Below, one piece after another: positions 36,092-45,831 of a stretch of 64,000 nucleotides of DNA. The notes beneath the pieces are model-generated. The model worked only from the letters and a program-made list of their open reading frames with translations, did not search any database and was not told the DNA's origin. How positions within the stretch are numbered: the first letter of the stretch is position 1; each line of letters opens with the position of its first letter. The stretch is taken from positions 62,001 to 126,000 of the forward strand of contig JAIUOA010000001.1 in NCBI GenBank assembly GCA_020161295.1, read 5' to 3'. The translations under genes were made by a program, and so were the position numbers. The DNA is from Bacillota bacterium. GTDB taxonomy: Bacteria > Bacillota > Clostridia > Peptostreptococcales > Acidaminobacteraceae.

Positions 36092-36574
36092 ATGCAGGTA
36101 GAAATTTTAAATGAAACTGAAATTACACTGGCGGATGATTTACAAGAGTTGATCGTAAAAGCCACTGATAAAGTGTTGGAATATGAGGATTTTGATGTAG
36201 AGGGGGAGGTAAGTGTCCTCTTCGTAGACGATGCGCGTATGAAAGCACTTAATGCCGAGTATCGCGGTAAGGACGAGGTTACAGATGTCCTATCATTTCC
36301 ACAGTACGAGTCCATAAAGGATGACGGGGTAAGTGATCCCTTCATTTATCTGGGCGACGTTGTTATTTCATTGGAACAAGCAAAAAGACAGGCTGAGGAG
36401 TTTGGGCATACCTTAGAAAGAGAAATCGTGTACCTTACGGTACATTCGATGCTGCATCTTTTTGGCTATGACCATATGACGGATGAAGAAAAGACTGAAA
36501 TGCGCGCAAAAGAAAAGTCGGTTCTCAGTTCACTTCGAATCTTTAAAGGGACCTCCATACAGGAGGCGTTATGA
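36092..36574 (+). CDS. ybeY: Endoribonuclease YbeY
   Basis: 160 residues. The zinc site is H118-SMLH122-LFGYDH128, which is the family H3xH5xH signature. Needed for 16S rRNA 3' maturation and ribosome quality control. ATG at 36092 with AAAAGGGG. Overlaps the next gene by four bases. Confidence 0.97.
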   Translation: MQVEILNETEITLADDLQELIVKATDKVLEYEDFDVEGEVSVLFVDDARMKALNAEYRGKDEVTDVLSFPQYESIKDDGVSDPFIYLGDVVISLEQAKRQAEEFGHTLEREIVYLTVHSMLHLFGYDHMTDEEKTEMRAKEKSVLSSLRIFKGTSIQEAL

Positions 36575-37668
36575 ATAAGCAAATCGCTCTAGTGGCAGTT
36601 CTCATCCTCATCATCGGCTCTGTCGTCGTCGGAATTGCCCTTTCGAAAAATGGCGATTCTTCTGCTGAGGTTGCAGAAAATCCTACGAATACGATAGAAG
36701 TTCCCTCTGAACTCGTGACCACCGAAGCCACAGAGGCCACTTCAAGTGAACCCGTCGCTAATGGTCCGATCAATCCGTTGACTGGGTTGCCCACATCAGA
36801 TGGGATAGCGTTGTCGCGTCCGATAGTCGTGATGCTGGATAATCATTTTGCCGCACGGCCACAAGCGGCTCTTTCGGAGGCGGATGTCGTATATGAAATT
36901 TTAGCCGAGGGATTAATCACACGCTATATGGCGGTCTTTTATGAAAATGCACCCGAAGTCATCGGACCTGTGAGAAGTGCAAGGCCATACTTTTTAGAAA
37001 AGGCACTGGAATTTGATCCTTACTATGTCCATGTTGGTGGATCTGTTCAGGCCTTTAATGATATTAAAGCTTATCAGATGGCTGATTTGGATGGCCTTGT
37101 TAGTGGTGCTTTTTATCGCGTCAACTTTAAAAAATCACCACATAATATGTATACCTCAGCTGAAGCACTGGTAAAAGAAGGGGACCGACTTGGCTATGAC
37201 GCTGAAAAGACAGTCCAATTCCTCAATTTCTTCGAAACCTTTACGGTTCCCGAAGGTGATGACGCCGTTGAGATTACATTTATTTACAAAGAACCCGTGG
37301 AAACTGATAAGATAGGGTATTTCACTTCGTATAGATATAACGATGTATCGAAACTGTATTCACGTTATACTAATGGGGATGCACATGTGGATGAGAACAC
37401 AGGCGATCAATTGACCTGTACGAATATTCTCGTTCAATACGCAAACACGAAAGTGCTCGATAAAGAAGGACGCTTAGATGTTGATTTAATCACCTCAGGT
37501 AAGGGTAAATATTACACGGCTGGAAAAGTGATGGAAGTGACATGGAAAAAAACGTCCGCTAAGGAACCTACTGAATTTTTCGACCTTTCTGGAAATCCCA
37601 TTAAACTCAATCCTGGTATCACATGGTTTCAAATCATGAAGACTGGTGTGGTTGAGAAAATCAAATAA
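36571..37668 (+). CDS. DUF3048 (YerB-like) anchored protein
   Basis: 365 residues. One membrane segment (about 5-23) without a lipobox Cys, then a Ser/Thr/Glu-rich linker (25-66) and the DUF3048 domains (NPLTGLPTSDGIALSRPIVVMLDNHFAARPQAALSEADVVYEILAEGLITRYMAVF). B. subtilis YerB is the best-known member; function unknown. Translationally coupled to ybeY. Confidence 0.9.
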   Translation: MNKQIALVAVLILIIGSVVVGIALSKNGDSSAEVAENPTNTIEVPSELVTTEATEATSSEPVANGPINPLTGLPTSDGIALSRPIVVMLDNHFAARPQAALSEADVVYEILAEGLITRYMAVFYENAPEVIGPVRSARPYFLEKALEFDPYYVHVGGSVQAFNDIKAYQMADLDGLVSGAFYRVNFKKSPHNMYTSAEALVKEGDRLGYDAEKTVQFLNFFETFTVPEGDDAVEITFIYKEPVETDKIGYFTSYRYNDVSKLYSRYTNGDAHVDENTGDQLTCTNILVQYANTKVLDKEGRLDVDLITSGKGKYYTAGKVMEVTWKKTSAKEPTEFFDLSGNPIKLNPGITWFQIMKTGVVEKIK

Positions 37669-37680
37669 CGAGGTGAGCAA

Positions 37681-38070
37681 ATGAACTATCAATCGTTAAT
37701 CGAAAAAGCTTATGAAGCTATGAACTACTCTTATTCACCGTATTCAAATTTCAAAGTAGGCGCTGCGTTATTAACGAAATCCGGTAAAGTATATACCGGT
37801 TGCAACGTGGAAAGTGCGTCTCTCGGCGCAACCAACTGCGCTGAACGCACAGCCATCTATAAAGCCATCTCTGAGGGCGAACGTGAATTTTCTGCCGTAG
37901 CCATCGTCTCTTCAAGCCATGATTTGACGTTTCCATGCGGCATCTGCCGTCAGGTCATCGTGGAGTTCGGCAAAGATATTGACATCATCGTCGCAAAAGA
38001 CTATGATTATGAAGTCTATAAAATAGACGACCTGTTACCACGATCTTTTACACAGATTGACCTTAAGTAA
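37681..38070 (+). CDS. cdd: Cytidine deaminase
   Basis: 129 residues. Zinc ligands are C53, C86 and C89, and E55 is the catalytic base (NCAER, PCGICRQ). The start SLIEKAYEAMNYSYSPYSNFKVGAAL is typical. Converts cytidine and deoxycytidine to uridines. Between DUF3048 and era, as usual; dgkA, often here, is absent. Confidence 0.98.
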   Translation: MNYQSLIEKAYEAMNYSYSPYSNFKVGAALLTKSGKVYTGCNVESASLGATNCAERTAIYKAISEGEREFSAVAIVSSSHDLTFPCGICRQVIVEFGKDIDIIVAKDYDYEVYKIDDLLPRSFTQIDLK

Positions 38071-38084
38071 ATTAGGAGGCGTTA

Positions 38085-38975
38085 ATGCAATTTAAATCTG
38101 GCTTTGTCACCATTATTGGTAGGCCAAATGTTGGAAAGTCCACTTTATTAAACGGCATCATCGGCGAGAAAATCGCCATCATGTCCAGTAAACCTCAGAC
38201 TACCCGACATAAAATCACTGGTGTTTATAATGATGACACATGTCAAATCGTCTTTGTGGATACGCCCGGCATACATCGACCAAAAAGTAAACTCGGCGAC
38301 TATATGGTAAACGCAGCGAAAAATGCTGTAAGTGATGTGGATGTGGTCATCTTAATGGTGGATCACTCTGCAAAAATCGGTCCAGGAGATGAATATTTAC
38401 TTGAGTTCATCGAAGCTGCACATGTGGAAGTCATATTGGTCGTCAATAAAGTGGATTTGATATCACCCGATGTCTTTAAAACCATCTACGAAAATTACTC
38501 GAAATACCCCTTTATAAAAGAAATCCTCGGCCTCTCCGCTATAGGTGGAAAGGGAATTGAAGAGCTTCTAAAATCAATCAAGTCAAAACTTCCTGATGGT
38601 CCAGCATTCTATCCTGTGGATCACATGACCGATCAGACGGAGCGTACCATCGCGTCTGAGATTATCAGAGAGAAAGTACTCCTCTATATCGACGATGAGA
38701 TTCCGCACGGGGTTGCCGTCGAGGTTCAAAGTTTTAAAAAGAGACCCGGTAAGGAGCTTTACGATATCGAAGCGGACATCGTTTGCGAAAAGCAGTCGCA
38801 TAAAGGCATCATTATCGGCAAGGAAGGGCGAAAGCTCAAAGGCATCGGGAAAGCGGCTAGGCAGGATATCGAAAAGCTTCTCGATACCCCCGTCAACCTA
38901 CAGCTTTTCGTGAAGGTCCGCGAAGGATGGCGCGACAATTCGAATTTCCTGAAAAATTTAGGCTATAAAGAATAA
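38085..38975 (+). CDS. era: GTPase Era
   Basis: 296 residues. G1 is G12-RPNVGKST20, followed by DTPGIH and NKVD, and a C-terminal KH domain (about 205-290, IIGKEGRKLKGIGKAARQDIEKLL). Binds the 3' end of 16S rRNA in 30S assembly. Ribosome site GGAGG at 38072. Confidence 0.98.
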   Translation: MQFKSGFVTIIGRPNVGKSTLLNGIIGEKIAIMSSKPQTTRHKITGVYNDDTCQIVFVDTPGIHRPKSKLGDYMVNAAKNAVSDVDVVILMVDHSAKIGPGDEYLLEFIEAAHVEVILVVNKVDLISPDVFKTIYENYSKYPFIKEILGLSAIGGKGIEELLKSIKSKLPDGPAFYPVDHMTDQTERTIASEIIREKVLLYIDDEIPHGVAVEVQSFKKRPGKELYDIEADIVCEKQSHKGIIIGKEGRKLKGIGKAARQDIEKLLDTPVNLQLFVKVREGWRDNSNFLKNLGYKE

Positions 38976-38998
38976 TGAAATGATCATCATAAAAACGC

Positions 38999-39031
38999 CA
39001 TTAAGGGTAAGTGAATAGCTTACCCTTAATG
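38999..39031 (+). terminator. Hairpin between era and mgtE
   Basis: A perfect 13-bp stem (CATTAAGGGTAAG with complement, 7-base loop) but no T-run after it. It may be an RNA processing or stability element or a weak terminator. No M-box fits in this 80-base gap. Confidence 0.6.
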
Positions 39032-39055
39032 TTGTAGATGAAAGGAGGTGGCATC

Positions 39056-40426
39056 ATGGGGCTCTTGATGTTTTATGAATATTTATCAAAAGTTGAATCT
39101 TTATTAGAAGAGAAAAAAGACCTTGAACTTCACGTCTATTTGGAAGACATGCATGCCGCTGATATCGCTGAAGTTCTGGAGAATCTTGAAGATGAACAGC
39201 AGTCGCATGTCTTCAACCTCCTATCTGACGAAAAAGCCACTGAAGTCCTTGAGGAAATCAACTCAGAGCAATTTAGCGTTATTTTAAATGACCTTACCTA
39301 TGAAAAAAAGGTTACCTTACTTGAAAACATGTCCCAAGACGACATCGTCGATAAATTAAGCGAGCTGCCTGAAAATACACAGAAAGAAATCATCGCCTAT
39401 CTCGATTTTGAGGATGCGGCGGATGTAAAGGAACTCTTAATCTTTGAAGAAGGCACCGCGGGGCGTTTGATGACGAAGGACTTCGTTTCAATCCGAAAGG
39501 ATTACTCTGTCTACTATGCCATCGAAACGCTTCGTGCCACTGCACCAGATGCTGAAACAATCTATTACGTTTACGTCACTGACGAGTTCGATCGACTTGT
39601 CGGCGTCATCTCCTTAAGACAGCTGATCATATCACCTCCAAACCGCGCTGTTGACGCCATCATGAACGAAAACCTAATCACGGTCAATATAAATGACGAT
39701 CAAGAAAATGTCGCAAAAATCGTTGCTAAATATGACCTTTTAGCAGTGCCTGTCGTCGATGACGCGGGGATTCTAAGAGGGATCATCACCATCGACGACG
39801 TTCTCGACATCGTTGAAGAAGAAGCAACTGAGGATATCTTCAAATTTGCCGGTACATCTGAATATGAAATTTATGAAAACGACACCTCGTTATTTGAGCG
39901 TGTAAGCAACTCCATAAAATCTAGGCTTCCATGGTTGATCGTCACCATTTTTGGTGGTTTATTATCCGCACGGGTACTAGAAAACTTTCAAGGAACCATT
40001 AGTGCCAATGCCACACTTGCGATGTTCATGCCTTTACTGACAGGTATGGGGGGAAATGTAGGAACACAGTCTTCAACGATTACCGTCCGAAACATCGCCA
40101 CTCACGTTATCGAAGGGGTAGGGATATTGCGAACGCTTATCCATGAAATCGCTGTAGGATTATTCGTCGGTATCGTATGTTCTGGTCTCGTGGCAGCAGC
40201 AGCACTTATCATGAATGCCGAAATGAACATCGCTCTAATCGTAGGGATTGCCATGTGGGTAAACATGACCACAGCTGCGACGATTGGCACAGTTGTACCA
40301 CTAGTGTTTAAGAAAATTGGTATCGATCCAGCCGTTGCAAGTGCTCCATTTATCACCACCACCATCGACCTCACTGGACTCACCATTTACTTTACATTAG
40401 CAACCTTACTGATCGTCTCTACCTGA
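39056..40426 (+). CDS. mgtE: Magnesium transporter MgtE
   Basis: 456 residues. The N domain (about 20-125) and a CBS pair (about 130-255) sense cytosolic magnesium; five membrane helices follow (about 285-455), with the TGMGGNVGTQSS selectivity segment. The ATG at 39056 is preceded by AAAGGAGG. It lies 9 bases ahead of recO. Confidence 0.96.
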   Translation: MGLLMFYEYLSKVESLLEEKKDLELHVYLEDMHAADIAEVLENLEDEQQSHVFNLLSDEKATEVLEEINSEQFSVILNDLTYEKKVTLLENMSQDDIVDKLSELPENTQKEIIAYLDFEDAADVKELLIFEEGTAGRLMTKDFVSIRKDYSVYYAIETLRATAPDAETIYYVYVTDEFDRLVGVISLRQLIISPPNRAVDAIMNENLITVNINDDQENVAKIVAKYDLLAVPVVDDAGILRGIITIDDVLDIVEEEATEDIFKFAGTSEYEIYENDTSLFERVSNSIKSRLPWLIVTIFGGLLSARVLENFQGTISANATLAMFMPLLTGMGGNVGTQSSTITVRNIATHVIEGVGILRTLIHEIAVGLFVGIVCSGLVAAAALIMNAEMNIALIVGIAMWVNMTTAATIGTVVPLVFKKIGIDPAVASAPFITTTIDLTGLTIYFTLATLLIVST

Positions 40427-40434
40427 GGTGAAAG

Positions 40435-41184
40435 ATGTATTTTGAAACGGATGCCATCGTACTGAAAGCAACGAAAACCATGAACAACGACTTATTTTTA
40501 ACCCTTTTTTCAAGAAAGGGCGGTAAAATCGAGGTGGTTGCCAATGGTGCAAAAAGCTCCAAATCGCCGCTAGCGGCTTGTTCAAAACCGTTTGTTTTCG
40601 GCAATTTCATGATTAACACGCATGGCAAAACCATGAAGCTGATGTCATGCGATATTTACGATTCTCACTTCAGAATCACTGAGCAGCTGGAGACATTGGC
40701 AAACGGGAATTATTTGCTTGAGCTCTGTAATTTATCGACAGCACCTAGTGTCATCGATTATGAGCATTATCAGTTGATCGTAGAGGCAATCGGCATACTT
40801 GCAAGAAGGAATCCGGAAAGGTCCCTGGATTATCCTTTACTCAGGCTGGCTTACCTTATCAAGTTGGCGCATTTGACGGGCCACCAGCCAGAACTTGAGC
40901 AAATGTGCAGTGCATGTCACGGTTCCACTGACGTCAAATTTTTTTCCATCGAGCACGGTGGATTGCTCTGCGAAAAATGCGCCCCTAGGAATGCGATTAA
41001 AATCAATCAAACCTTGATTCAGCTGATTCGGTACTTGCAGCTTAAGGATTTGAGAATCATCATTAAAACGAAGATTCATGAAGGGTACATCCTTCATCTT
41101 ATGAGAATTTTTGAACCCTATGTGCTCCATCATTTAGGTATTAAGGAGATTAAATCGAAGGATTTTCTGGAGTCGATTTCATGA
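40435..41184 (+). CDS. recO: DNA repair mediator RecO
   Basis: 249 residues. N-terminal OB fold (FETDAIVLKATKTMNNDLFLTLFSRKGGKIEVVANGAKSSKS), a helical middle and a zinc motif of two CxxC (CSACHG...CEKC). Loads RecA with RecR on gapped DNA. Confidence 0.95.
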   Translation: MYFETDAIVLKATKTMNNDLFLTLFSRKGGKIEVVANGAKSSKSPLAACSKPFVFGNFMINTHGKTMKLMSCDIYDSHFRITEQLETLANGNYLLELCNLSTAPSVIDYEHYQLIVEAIGILARRNPERSLDYPLLRLAYLIKLAHLTGHQPELEQMCSACHGSTDVKFFSIEHGGLLCEKCAPRNAIKINQTLIQLIRYLQLKDLRIIIKTKIHEGYILHLMRIFEPYVLHHLGIKEIKSKDFLESIS

Positions 41185-41244
41185 CTGCCAATTTTTTAGC
41201 AAGCTTTAAAAAATAGTGGTAATTTTATAAGAATAATTCTTGAC

Positions 41245-41276
41245 AAGAAAGTTGTTTTACACTTTCTTTTTTTTTA
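41245..41276 (+). terminator. Terminator after recO
   Basis: AAGAAAGT and ACTTTCTT pair around 8 bases, then eight or more T. A direct 10-base repeat (TTTATGTTAA twice, 41273-41292) follows in the AT-rich leader of the chemoreceptor gene. Confidence 0.7.
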
Positions 41277-41353
41277 TGTTAATTTATGTTAATATTTTTA
41301 ACAGTTAGGGGTATAGATACATTAATCATTTGAAAGTTTGGGGAGGATGGTAT

Positions 41354-43342
41354 ATGAAAAGGAAATTCAGCTTAAGAGCAAAACTGATTTTAGCATTCGT
41401 TCTCGTAATAACAATTCCGATGATTTTGTTAAGCGGTATCGTTTACAAAATCTCAACAGATGCGTTTTACGACAATCTGAAAGCTTCCACACTGGAGGTT
41501 TCAAATCAAATTAAATCAAGCACACTGAACTACATGAAAATATATGAAAGGGCGACTCGTCTCATCGCAGAAGACCCTAACGTCAAGTCAGCCCGTACGT
41601 TAGTGGAAAATCAGGAATGGATGTATAAAACATTCCAGGCATTTATTAACGAATATGCAGAAGTGAAAAACGTTTATGTCGGTTATAAGGATAAAACCTT
41701 CCACATTTGGCCAGAAGTTGAGCTTCCTTCCGATTATGATCCAACGGGAAGACCATGGTATACTGATGCGGTTAATAAAGATGACTTCATCTGGACACTA
41801 CCATATAGTGATGCCACTGATCCTGGTGTCGTGGTTATCTCTGCGGCCATGCCAGTTAAAGGAATCTCAGGTAGCTTCGAAGGCGTTATGGCTATCGACT
41901 TAAACATTTCGAAAATTGCTGAAACCATGAATAGCATTACTGTGGGGAAAAATGGCTATGTCATGGTACTTGATGCAAACAATATTCCATTTACGCATCC
42001 AGATCCAAGTGTCATCGGCCAACCGATCGAAGTTGATGAGCTGAGAACATTTGTGGAAGCGAACGCTTCTGGTACTGTGGAATATGAGTATAACGGCGTA
42101 AAGAAAATCGCGTTCGTTACGACGGTTGATGAACTGGGATGGAAAATCGTCGCAGCAGTTGATGAAAGAGAGATTGCTGACCAAACTCATGGACTACTCA
42201 TCACTTTAGTTGGCTTTGCATCTCTTTTACTTGCCATCGCCATCGTAGTTGCCATCGTCTTTTCAAATGTACTTCTTAAAAATATCAAACGTATTAGCGA
42301 GTACATCAGTATCGTCAGTAAGGGCGATTTCACTAAACGCATCGATATTAAAACCAATGATGAAATCGGTCAACTGTCACATGACCTAAATGACATGCTC
42401 GATAATGTTTCTGGCCTCATGAGAAATGTTACGGATGCCACCGGTAATGTTTTATCGTCCTCTAACGACTTGGTTGGACTCTCAGAACGTTCTACTCAAG
42501 CCGCTAAAGAAGTAGCACATGCCGTTGAAGAAGTGGCCATGGGGGCATCTAAACAAGCGGCAGACAGTGAAACCAGCAGCAAGATTGCCACACAAATGGG
42601 CAAAAACATTAAAACTTTAACTGAAAACATCGTCGCTATGATTGCTCAAACTACTAAAGCAAGTGAAATCAATAAGAGCAGTGTGGAAGCAGTTAGCGTT
42701 TTAAGACAAAGAAACGTTGAAAATAACGATTCTACACTTAAGACAGAACAGGCAATTCAACAGCTTGCAAATCAATCCCAAGCCATTGGCAGCATCGTTC
42801 AGGCTATCAGTACCATCGCTGAGCAAACGAACCTCCTTGCATTAAACGCTTCTATCGAAGCCGCTCGTGCAGGTGAACATGGCAGGGGCTTCGCAGTCGT
42901 CGCAGATGAAATTAGAAAGCTTGCTGAAGAATCCAGCAAAGCAGCAGATGAGATCAAGAATATCGTCAACAGTATTCAGCAAGGTAGCAAGAATACCGTA
43001 AATATCATGCAAGAAGTTAAAACGCGTTCAAACGATCAAAATCTGGCAGTACAAAAGGTTGATGAATCCTTCAAATCAATCTTCGAAGCCATTACGAGTA
43101 TTCAGCAAGTGATCGATTCGGTTTCTAAAGACATCGAAGTTCTGGATAGCAGTAAAATCGAAATTCTCGATAGTATCTCCAGCATCGCAAGCATTTCAGA
43201 AGAAGCTGCTGCTGCCTCTGAAGAAGTCAGCGCTTCCATGCAAGAGCAAACGGCTATCGTCGAAGAAGTCGCTTCATCGGCTGATAAGCTCAGAGGGCTT
43301 GCTATCAAACTGGAAGAAAACATTAGCAAGTTTAAGATTTAA
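41354..43342 (+). CDS. Methyl-accepting chemotaxis protein with dCache sensor
   Basis: 662 residues. Membrane helix 1 (about 10-30), an extracellular double-Cache sensor (about 35-275, with GRPWYTDAV and the amino-acid-receptor-like [16 protein letters not shown]), membrane helix 2 (about 279-306), HAMP, and the long signalling coiled coil with the hairpin tip region [50 protein letters not shown]. No chemotaxis genes are next to it. GGGGAGG precedes the ATG at 41354. Ligand unknown. Confidence 0.95.
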   Translation: MKRKFSLRAKLILAFVLVITIPMILLSGIVYKISTDAFYDNLKASTLEVSNQIKSSTLNYMKIYERATRLIAEDPNVKSARTLVENQEWMYKTFQAFINEYAEVKNVYVGYKDKTFHIWPEVELPSDYDPTGRPWYTDAVNKDDFIWTLPYSDATDPGVVVISAAMPVKGISGSFEGVMAIDLNISKIAETMNSITVGKNGYVMVLDANNIPFTHPDPSVIGQPIEVDELRTFVEANASGTVEYEYNGVKKIAFVTTVDELGWKIVAAVDEREIADQTHGLLITLVGFASLLLAIAIVVAIVFSNVLLKNIKRISEYISIVSKGDFTKRIDIKTNDEIGQLSHDLNDMLDNVSGLMRNVTDATGNVLSSSNDLVGLSERSTQAAKEVAHAVEEVAMGASKQAADSETSSKIATQMGKNIKTLTENIVAMIAQTTKASEINKSSVEAVSVLRQRNVENNDSTLKTEQAIQQLANQSQAIGSIVQAISTIAEQTNLLALNASIEAARAGEHGRGFAVVADEIRKLAEESSKAADEIKNIVNSIQQGSKNTVNIMQEVKTRSNDQNLAVQKVDESFKSIFEAITSIQQVIDSVSKDIEVLDSSKIEILDSISSIASISEEAAAASEEVSASMQEQTAIVEEVASSADKLRGLAIKLEENISKFKI

Positions 43343-43364
43343 ACATCATAAATCGTACAGATCC

Positions 43365-43396
43365 AAAAAGGGAAGTGTTCATCACTTCCCTTTTTG
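43365..43396 (+). terminator. Terminator after the chemoreceptor gene
   Basis: A 13-bp stem AAAAAGGGAAGTG with its complement around TTCAT, ending in TTTTT. Confidence 0.88.
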
Positions 43397-43511
43397 TTAG
43401 AATCCAATTAGAATCAGGCTATAAATCCGAAAAAAACGACGCTCTTGAAAATTTTAGTGGTATAATACATCATAAGTAGTCAACAAAAATTATTGGATAG
43501 GAGTGAAGCAT

Positions 43512-44030
43512 ATGAGAATTACACTTGAAATGGTCGATGAAGTGATCGGTAGAACCGGCGTGAACTATAAGACAGCAAAGGAAGCTTTAGAACTTAACGA
43601 AGGCGACGTTTTAAAAGCCATCGTTTATTTGGAAGAGCAATCTGAACCAAAGCCTGGTAAAAAAATCAACGGCCAAGAAATCGTGGAAAAACTAAAGGTT
43701 CTCGTCAATGAAGGCTTAGTCAGCCAAATCCTTATCGAAAAAAATGGTAAGACCATCTTAGATCTTCCCATCGTCGCAGGTGCTGTCAGTGCTGTAATCT
43801 TTACGATACCAACCGTTGCTGGTATTATCGCTGCCATCGCTACTGGATGTGAAATTAAAATTATCAAGAAAGATGGTGCAACCATCAACTTTAACGAAAT
43901 GACACAGGAAAAGTTTGACGAGTTCATGGGCAAGTTGAATAAGGAAAAGAAAAATCCTCCTGCTGACGAAACTAAAAAACCTGAAGAATCTGAAGAAGAC
44001 TATTTTGTTGATGATGATGAGGTAAAATAG
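43512..44030 (+). CDS. DUF4342 protein with UBA-like N-terminus
   Basis: 172 residues. The first 40 residues (TLEMVDEVIGRTGVNYKTAKEALELNEGDVLKAIVYLEE) fit a UBA/TS-N fold. Residues 55-130 match DUF4342, with a hydrophobic stretch (LPIVAGAVSAVIFTIPTVAGIIAAIATG) that could enter a membrane. The tail is very acidic. Function unknown. The ATG at 43512 has AGGAG in front of it. A TATAAT lies at 43461. Confidence 0.8.
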   Translation: MRITLEMVDEVIGRTGVNYKTAKEALELNEGDVLKAIVYLEEQSEPKPGKKINGQEIVEKLKVLVNEGLVSQILIEKNGKTILDLPIVAGAVSAVIFTIPTVAGIIAAIATGCEIKIIKKDGATINFNEMTQEKFDEFMGKLNKEKKNPPADETKKPEESEEDYFVDDDEVK

Positions 44031-44034
44031 AAAC

Positions 44035-44063
44035 TTTACACCCCATGATATTTGTGTTAAAAT
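44035..44063 (+). promoter_or_regulatory. Sigma-A promoter of the glyS leader
   Basis: TTTACA and TAAAAT with a 17-base spacer, just past the DUF4342 stop. It starts the T-box transcript. Confidence 0.7.
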
Positions 44064-44074
44064 CATAAAAAAAT

Positions 44075-44270
44075 AGTCGTGCTGCGATGATGAAGAAAAG
44101 TAGGTTTTTTAGTTCTCAAGAGAGTCGGTGGTTGGTGAAAACCGATGGATAAAAAAACTGAAGGCGCTTCTGAGCGATGCAAACACAAGTGGGCAATTTT
44201 GCCAACTAGGGTGGAACCGCGGAATAATCTTTCGTCCCTTGCCAGGGATGGAAGATTTTTTTATTGCCGT
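44075..44270 (+). promoter_or_regulatory. T-box riboswitch for glycyl-tRNA
   Basis: The canonical T-box AGGGTGGAACCGCGG lies at 44208-44222. Stem I covers about 44090-44185; GGC at 44163-44165 is the likely specifier, matching the glycine gene that follows. The terminator stem is about 44225-44262 (AATCTT..TCCCT with AGGGAT..AAGATT) with seven T. Uncharged tRNA-Gly would favour the antiterminator and turn on glyS. An open frame runs through the whole leader but is not translated from its start. Confidence 0.93.
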
Positions 44271-44312
44271 AAACACTTAAAACACATCATTTTCGATGAT
44301 ATAGGAGGAGAC

Positions 44313-45731
44313 ATGGAACAATCAAATTCAGAAAAAGCAGTTAAAGAAAAAGTGACGATGGAAAAGGTCGTCTCACTTTCAAAATCCAGAGGTTTTATTT
44401 TCCCTGGATCGGACATTTACGGTGGATTAGCCAACACATGGGATTACGGTCCTTTAGGTGTTGAGCTCAAAAACAATGTCAAGCAAGCGTGGTGGAAAAA
44501 ATTCATCCAGGGCTCATCACTAAACGTCGGCGTTGATAGCGCCATTTTAATGAATCCAGAGGTTTGGGTTGCTTCGGGACACGTGGGTGGATTCAACGAC
44601 CCATTGATGGACTGTAAATCATGTAAAACGAGATACCGTGCTGATCAACTGATCGAGGCCCACATGATGGCGAAAGGTGAAACGCCAGAAGCCATCGATG
44701 CTTGGGGCAATGAAAGAATGGAAAAATATATCGCTGATGAGGGCATTAAATGTTCGAACTGTGGCGCTATCAATTTTACCAACATTCGCCAGTTCAACCT
44801 CATGTTTAAAACCTTCCAGGGTGTCGTTGAGGATTCATCCACCGAGATTTTCTTACGTCCTGAAACTGCACAAGGCATTTTCGTAAACTTCAAGGCCATT
44901 CAACGGGCATCCAGAAAAAAAATCCCGTTTGGTATCGGTCAAATCGGAAAATCGTTCAGAAACGAAATTACACCAGGTAACTTCACGTTCAGAACCCGTG
45001 AGTTCGAGCAAATGGAGCTGGAATTCTTCTGTGAACCAGGTGAAGACCTGAAATGGTTTGCTTACTGGAAAGAGTTTTGTATGGGATGGTTGCACCGTTT
45101 GGGTATGAATCCAGAGAACGTCAAGTTTAGAGACCACGATCCGGAAGAGCTTTCCCATTATTCTAACGCAACGACGGATATCGAATATAGATTCCCATTT
45201 GGCTGGGGAGAGCTTTGGGGGATTGCTGACAGAACAGATTTCGACCTGAAAGCGCATATGGCACATGCAAAAACTGACCTGTCTTATCAAGATCCTATTA
45301 CTAACGAAAAATATGTGCCATACTGCATCGAACCTTCATTAGGTGCTGACCGCGTCACATTGGCTTTCCTCGTAGACGCTTATGATGAAGAAGCACTGGA
45401 AGATGGCACTTCGAGAATCGTACTTAGATTCCATCCTGCACTTGCACCATTTAAAGCGGCTGTGTTCCCACTCTCTAAGAAACTGAACGAAGGTGCCGAA
45501 TCCGTGTTCCAAATGCTTTCTGAACACTTCAATGTGGATTTCGACGATTCAGGATCGATCGGAAAGCGTTATAGACGCCATGATGAAATCGGTACGCCTT
45601 TCTGTATCACCTACGATTTTGAATCAGAAGAGGATCAAAGTGTCACTATTCGTCACCGTGATTCCATGGAGCAAGAACGCGTAAAAATTGAAGATTTGAT
45701 ACCGTTTATCAATGCCAGACTCAAATTTTAA
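44313..45731 (+). CDS. glyS: Glycine-tRNA ligase, alpha2 type
   Basis: 472 residues, the single-chain class II enzyme (eukaryote-like GlyQS), not the two-subunit bacterial type. Motifs: [48 protein letters not shown] and the C-terminal anticodon domain. The ATG at 44313 has AGGAGGAG; the frame back to 44145 is through the T-box and should be removed. Confidence 0.96.
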   Translation: MEQSNSEKAVKEKVTMEKVVSLSKSRGFIFPGSDIYGGLANTWDYGPLGVELKNNVKQAWWKKFIQGSSLNVGVDSAILMNPEVWVASGHVGGFNDPLMDCKSCKTRYRADQLIEAHMMAKGETPEAIDAWGNERMEKYIADEGIKCSNCGAINFTNIRQFNLMFKTFQGVVEDSSTEIFLRPETAQGIFVNFKAIQRASRKKIPFGIGQIGKSFRNEITPGNFTFRTREFEQMELEFFCEPGEDLKWFAYWKEFCMGWLHRLGMNPENVKFRDHDPEELSHYSNATTDIEYRFPFGWGELWGIADRTDFDLKAHMAHAKTDLSYQDPITNEKYVPYCIEPSLGADRVTLAFLVDAYDEEALEDGTSRIVLRFHPALAPFKAAVFPLSKKLNEGAESVFQMLSEHFNVDFDDSGSIGKRYRRHDEIGTPFCITYDFESEEDQSVTIRHRDSMEQERVKIEDLIPFINARLKF

Positions 45732-45752
45732 TATTCTAAAAAAAGTTTTTTA

Positions 45753-45769
45753 AATATTCCGAATATTTC
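45753..45769. repeat. Short palindrome upstream of ppsR
   Basis: AAATATTC and GAATATTT flank a single C, about 25 bases ahead of the TATAAT at 45794-45799. It could be an operator for the DUF299 regulator gene. Confidence 0.45.
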
Positions 45770-45831
45770 TAGGTTATAAAACGATTATTGGGTTATAATA
45801 AATATGATGTAGCAATTTGTGGGAGGTTCTG

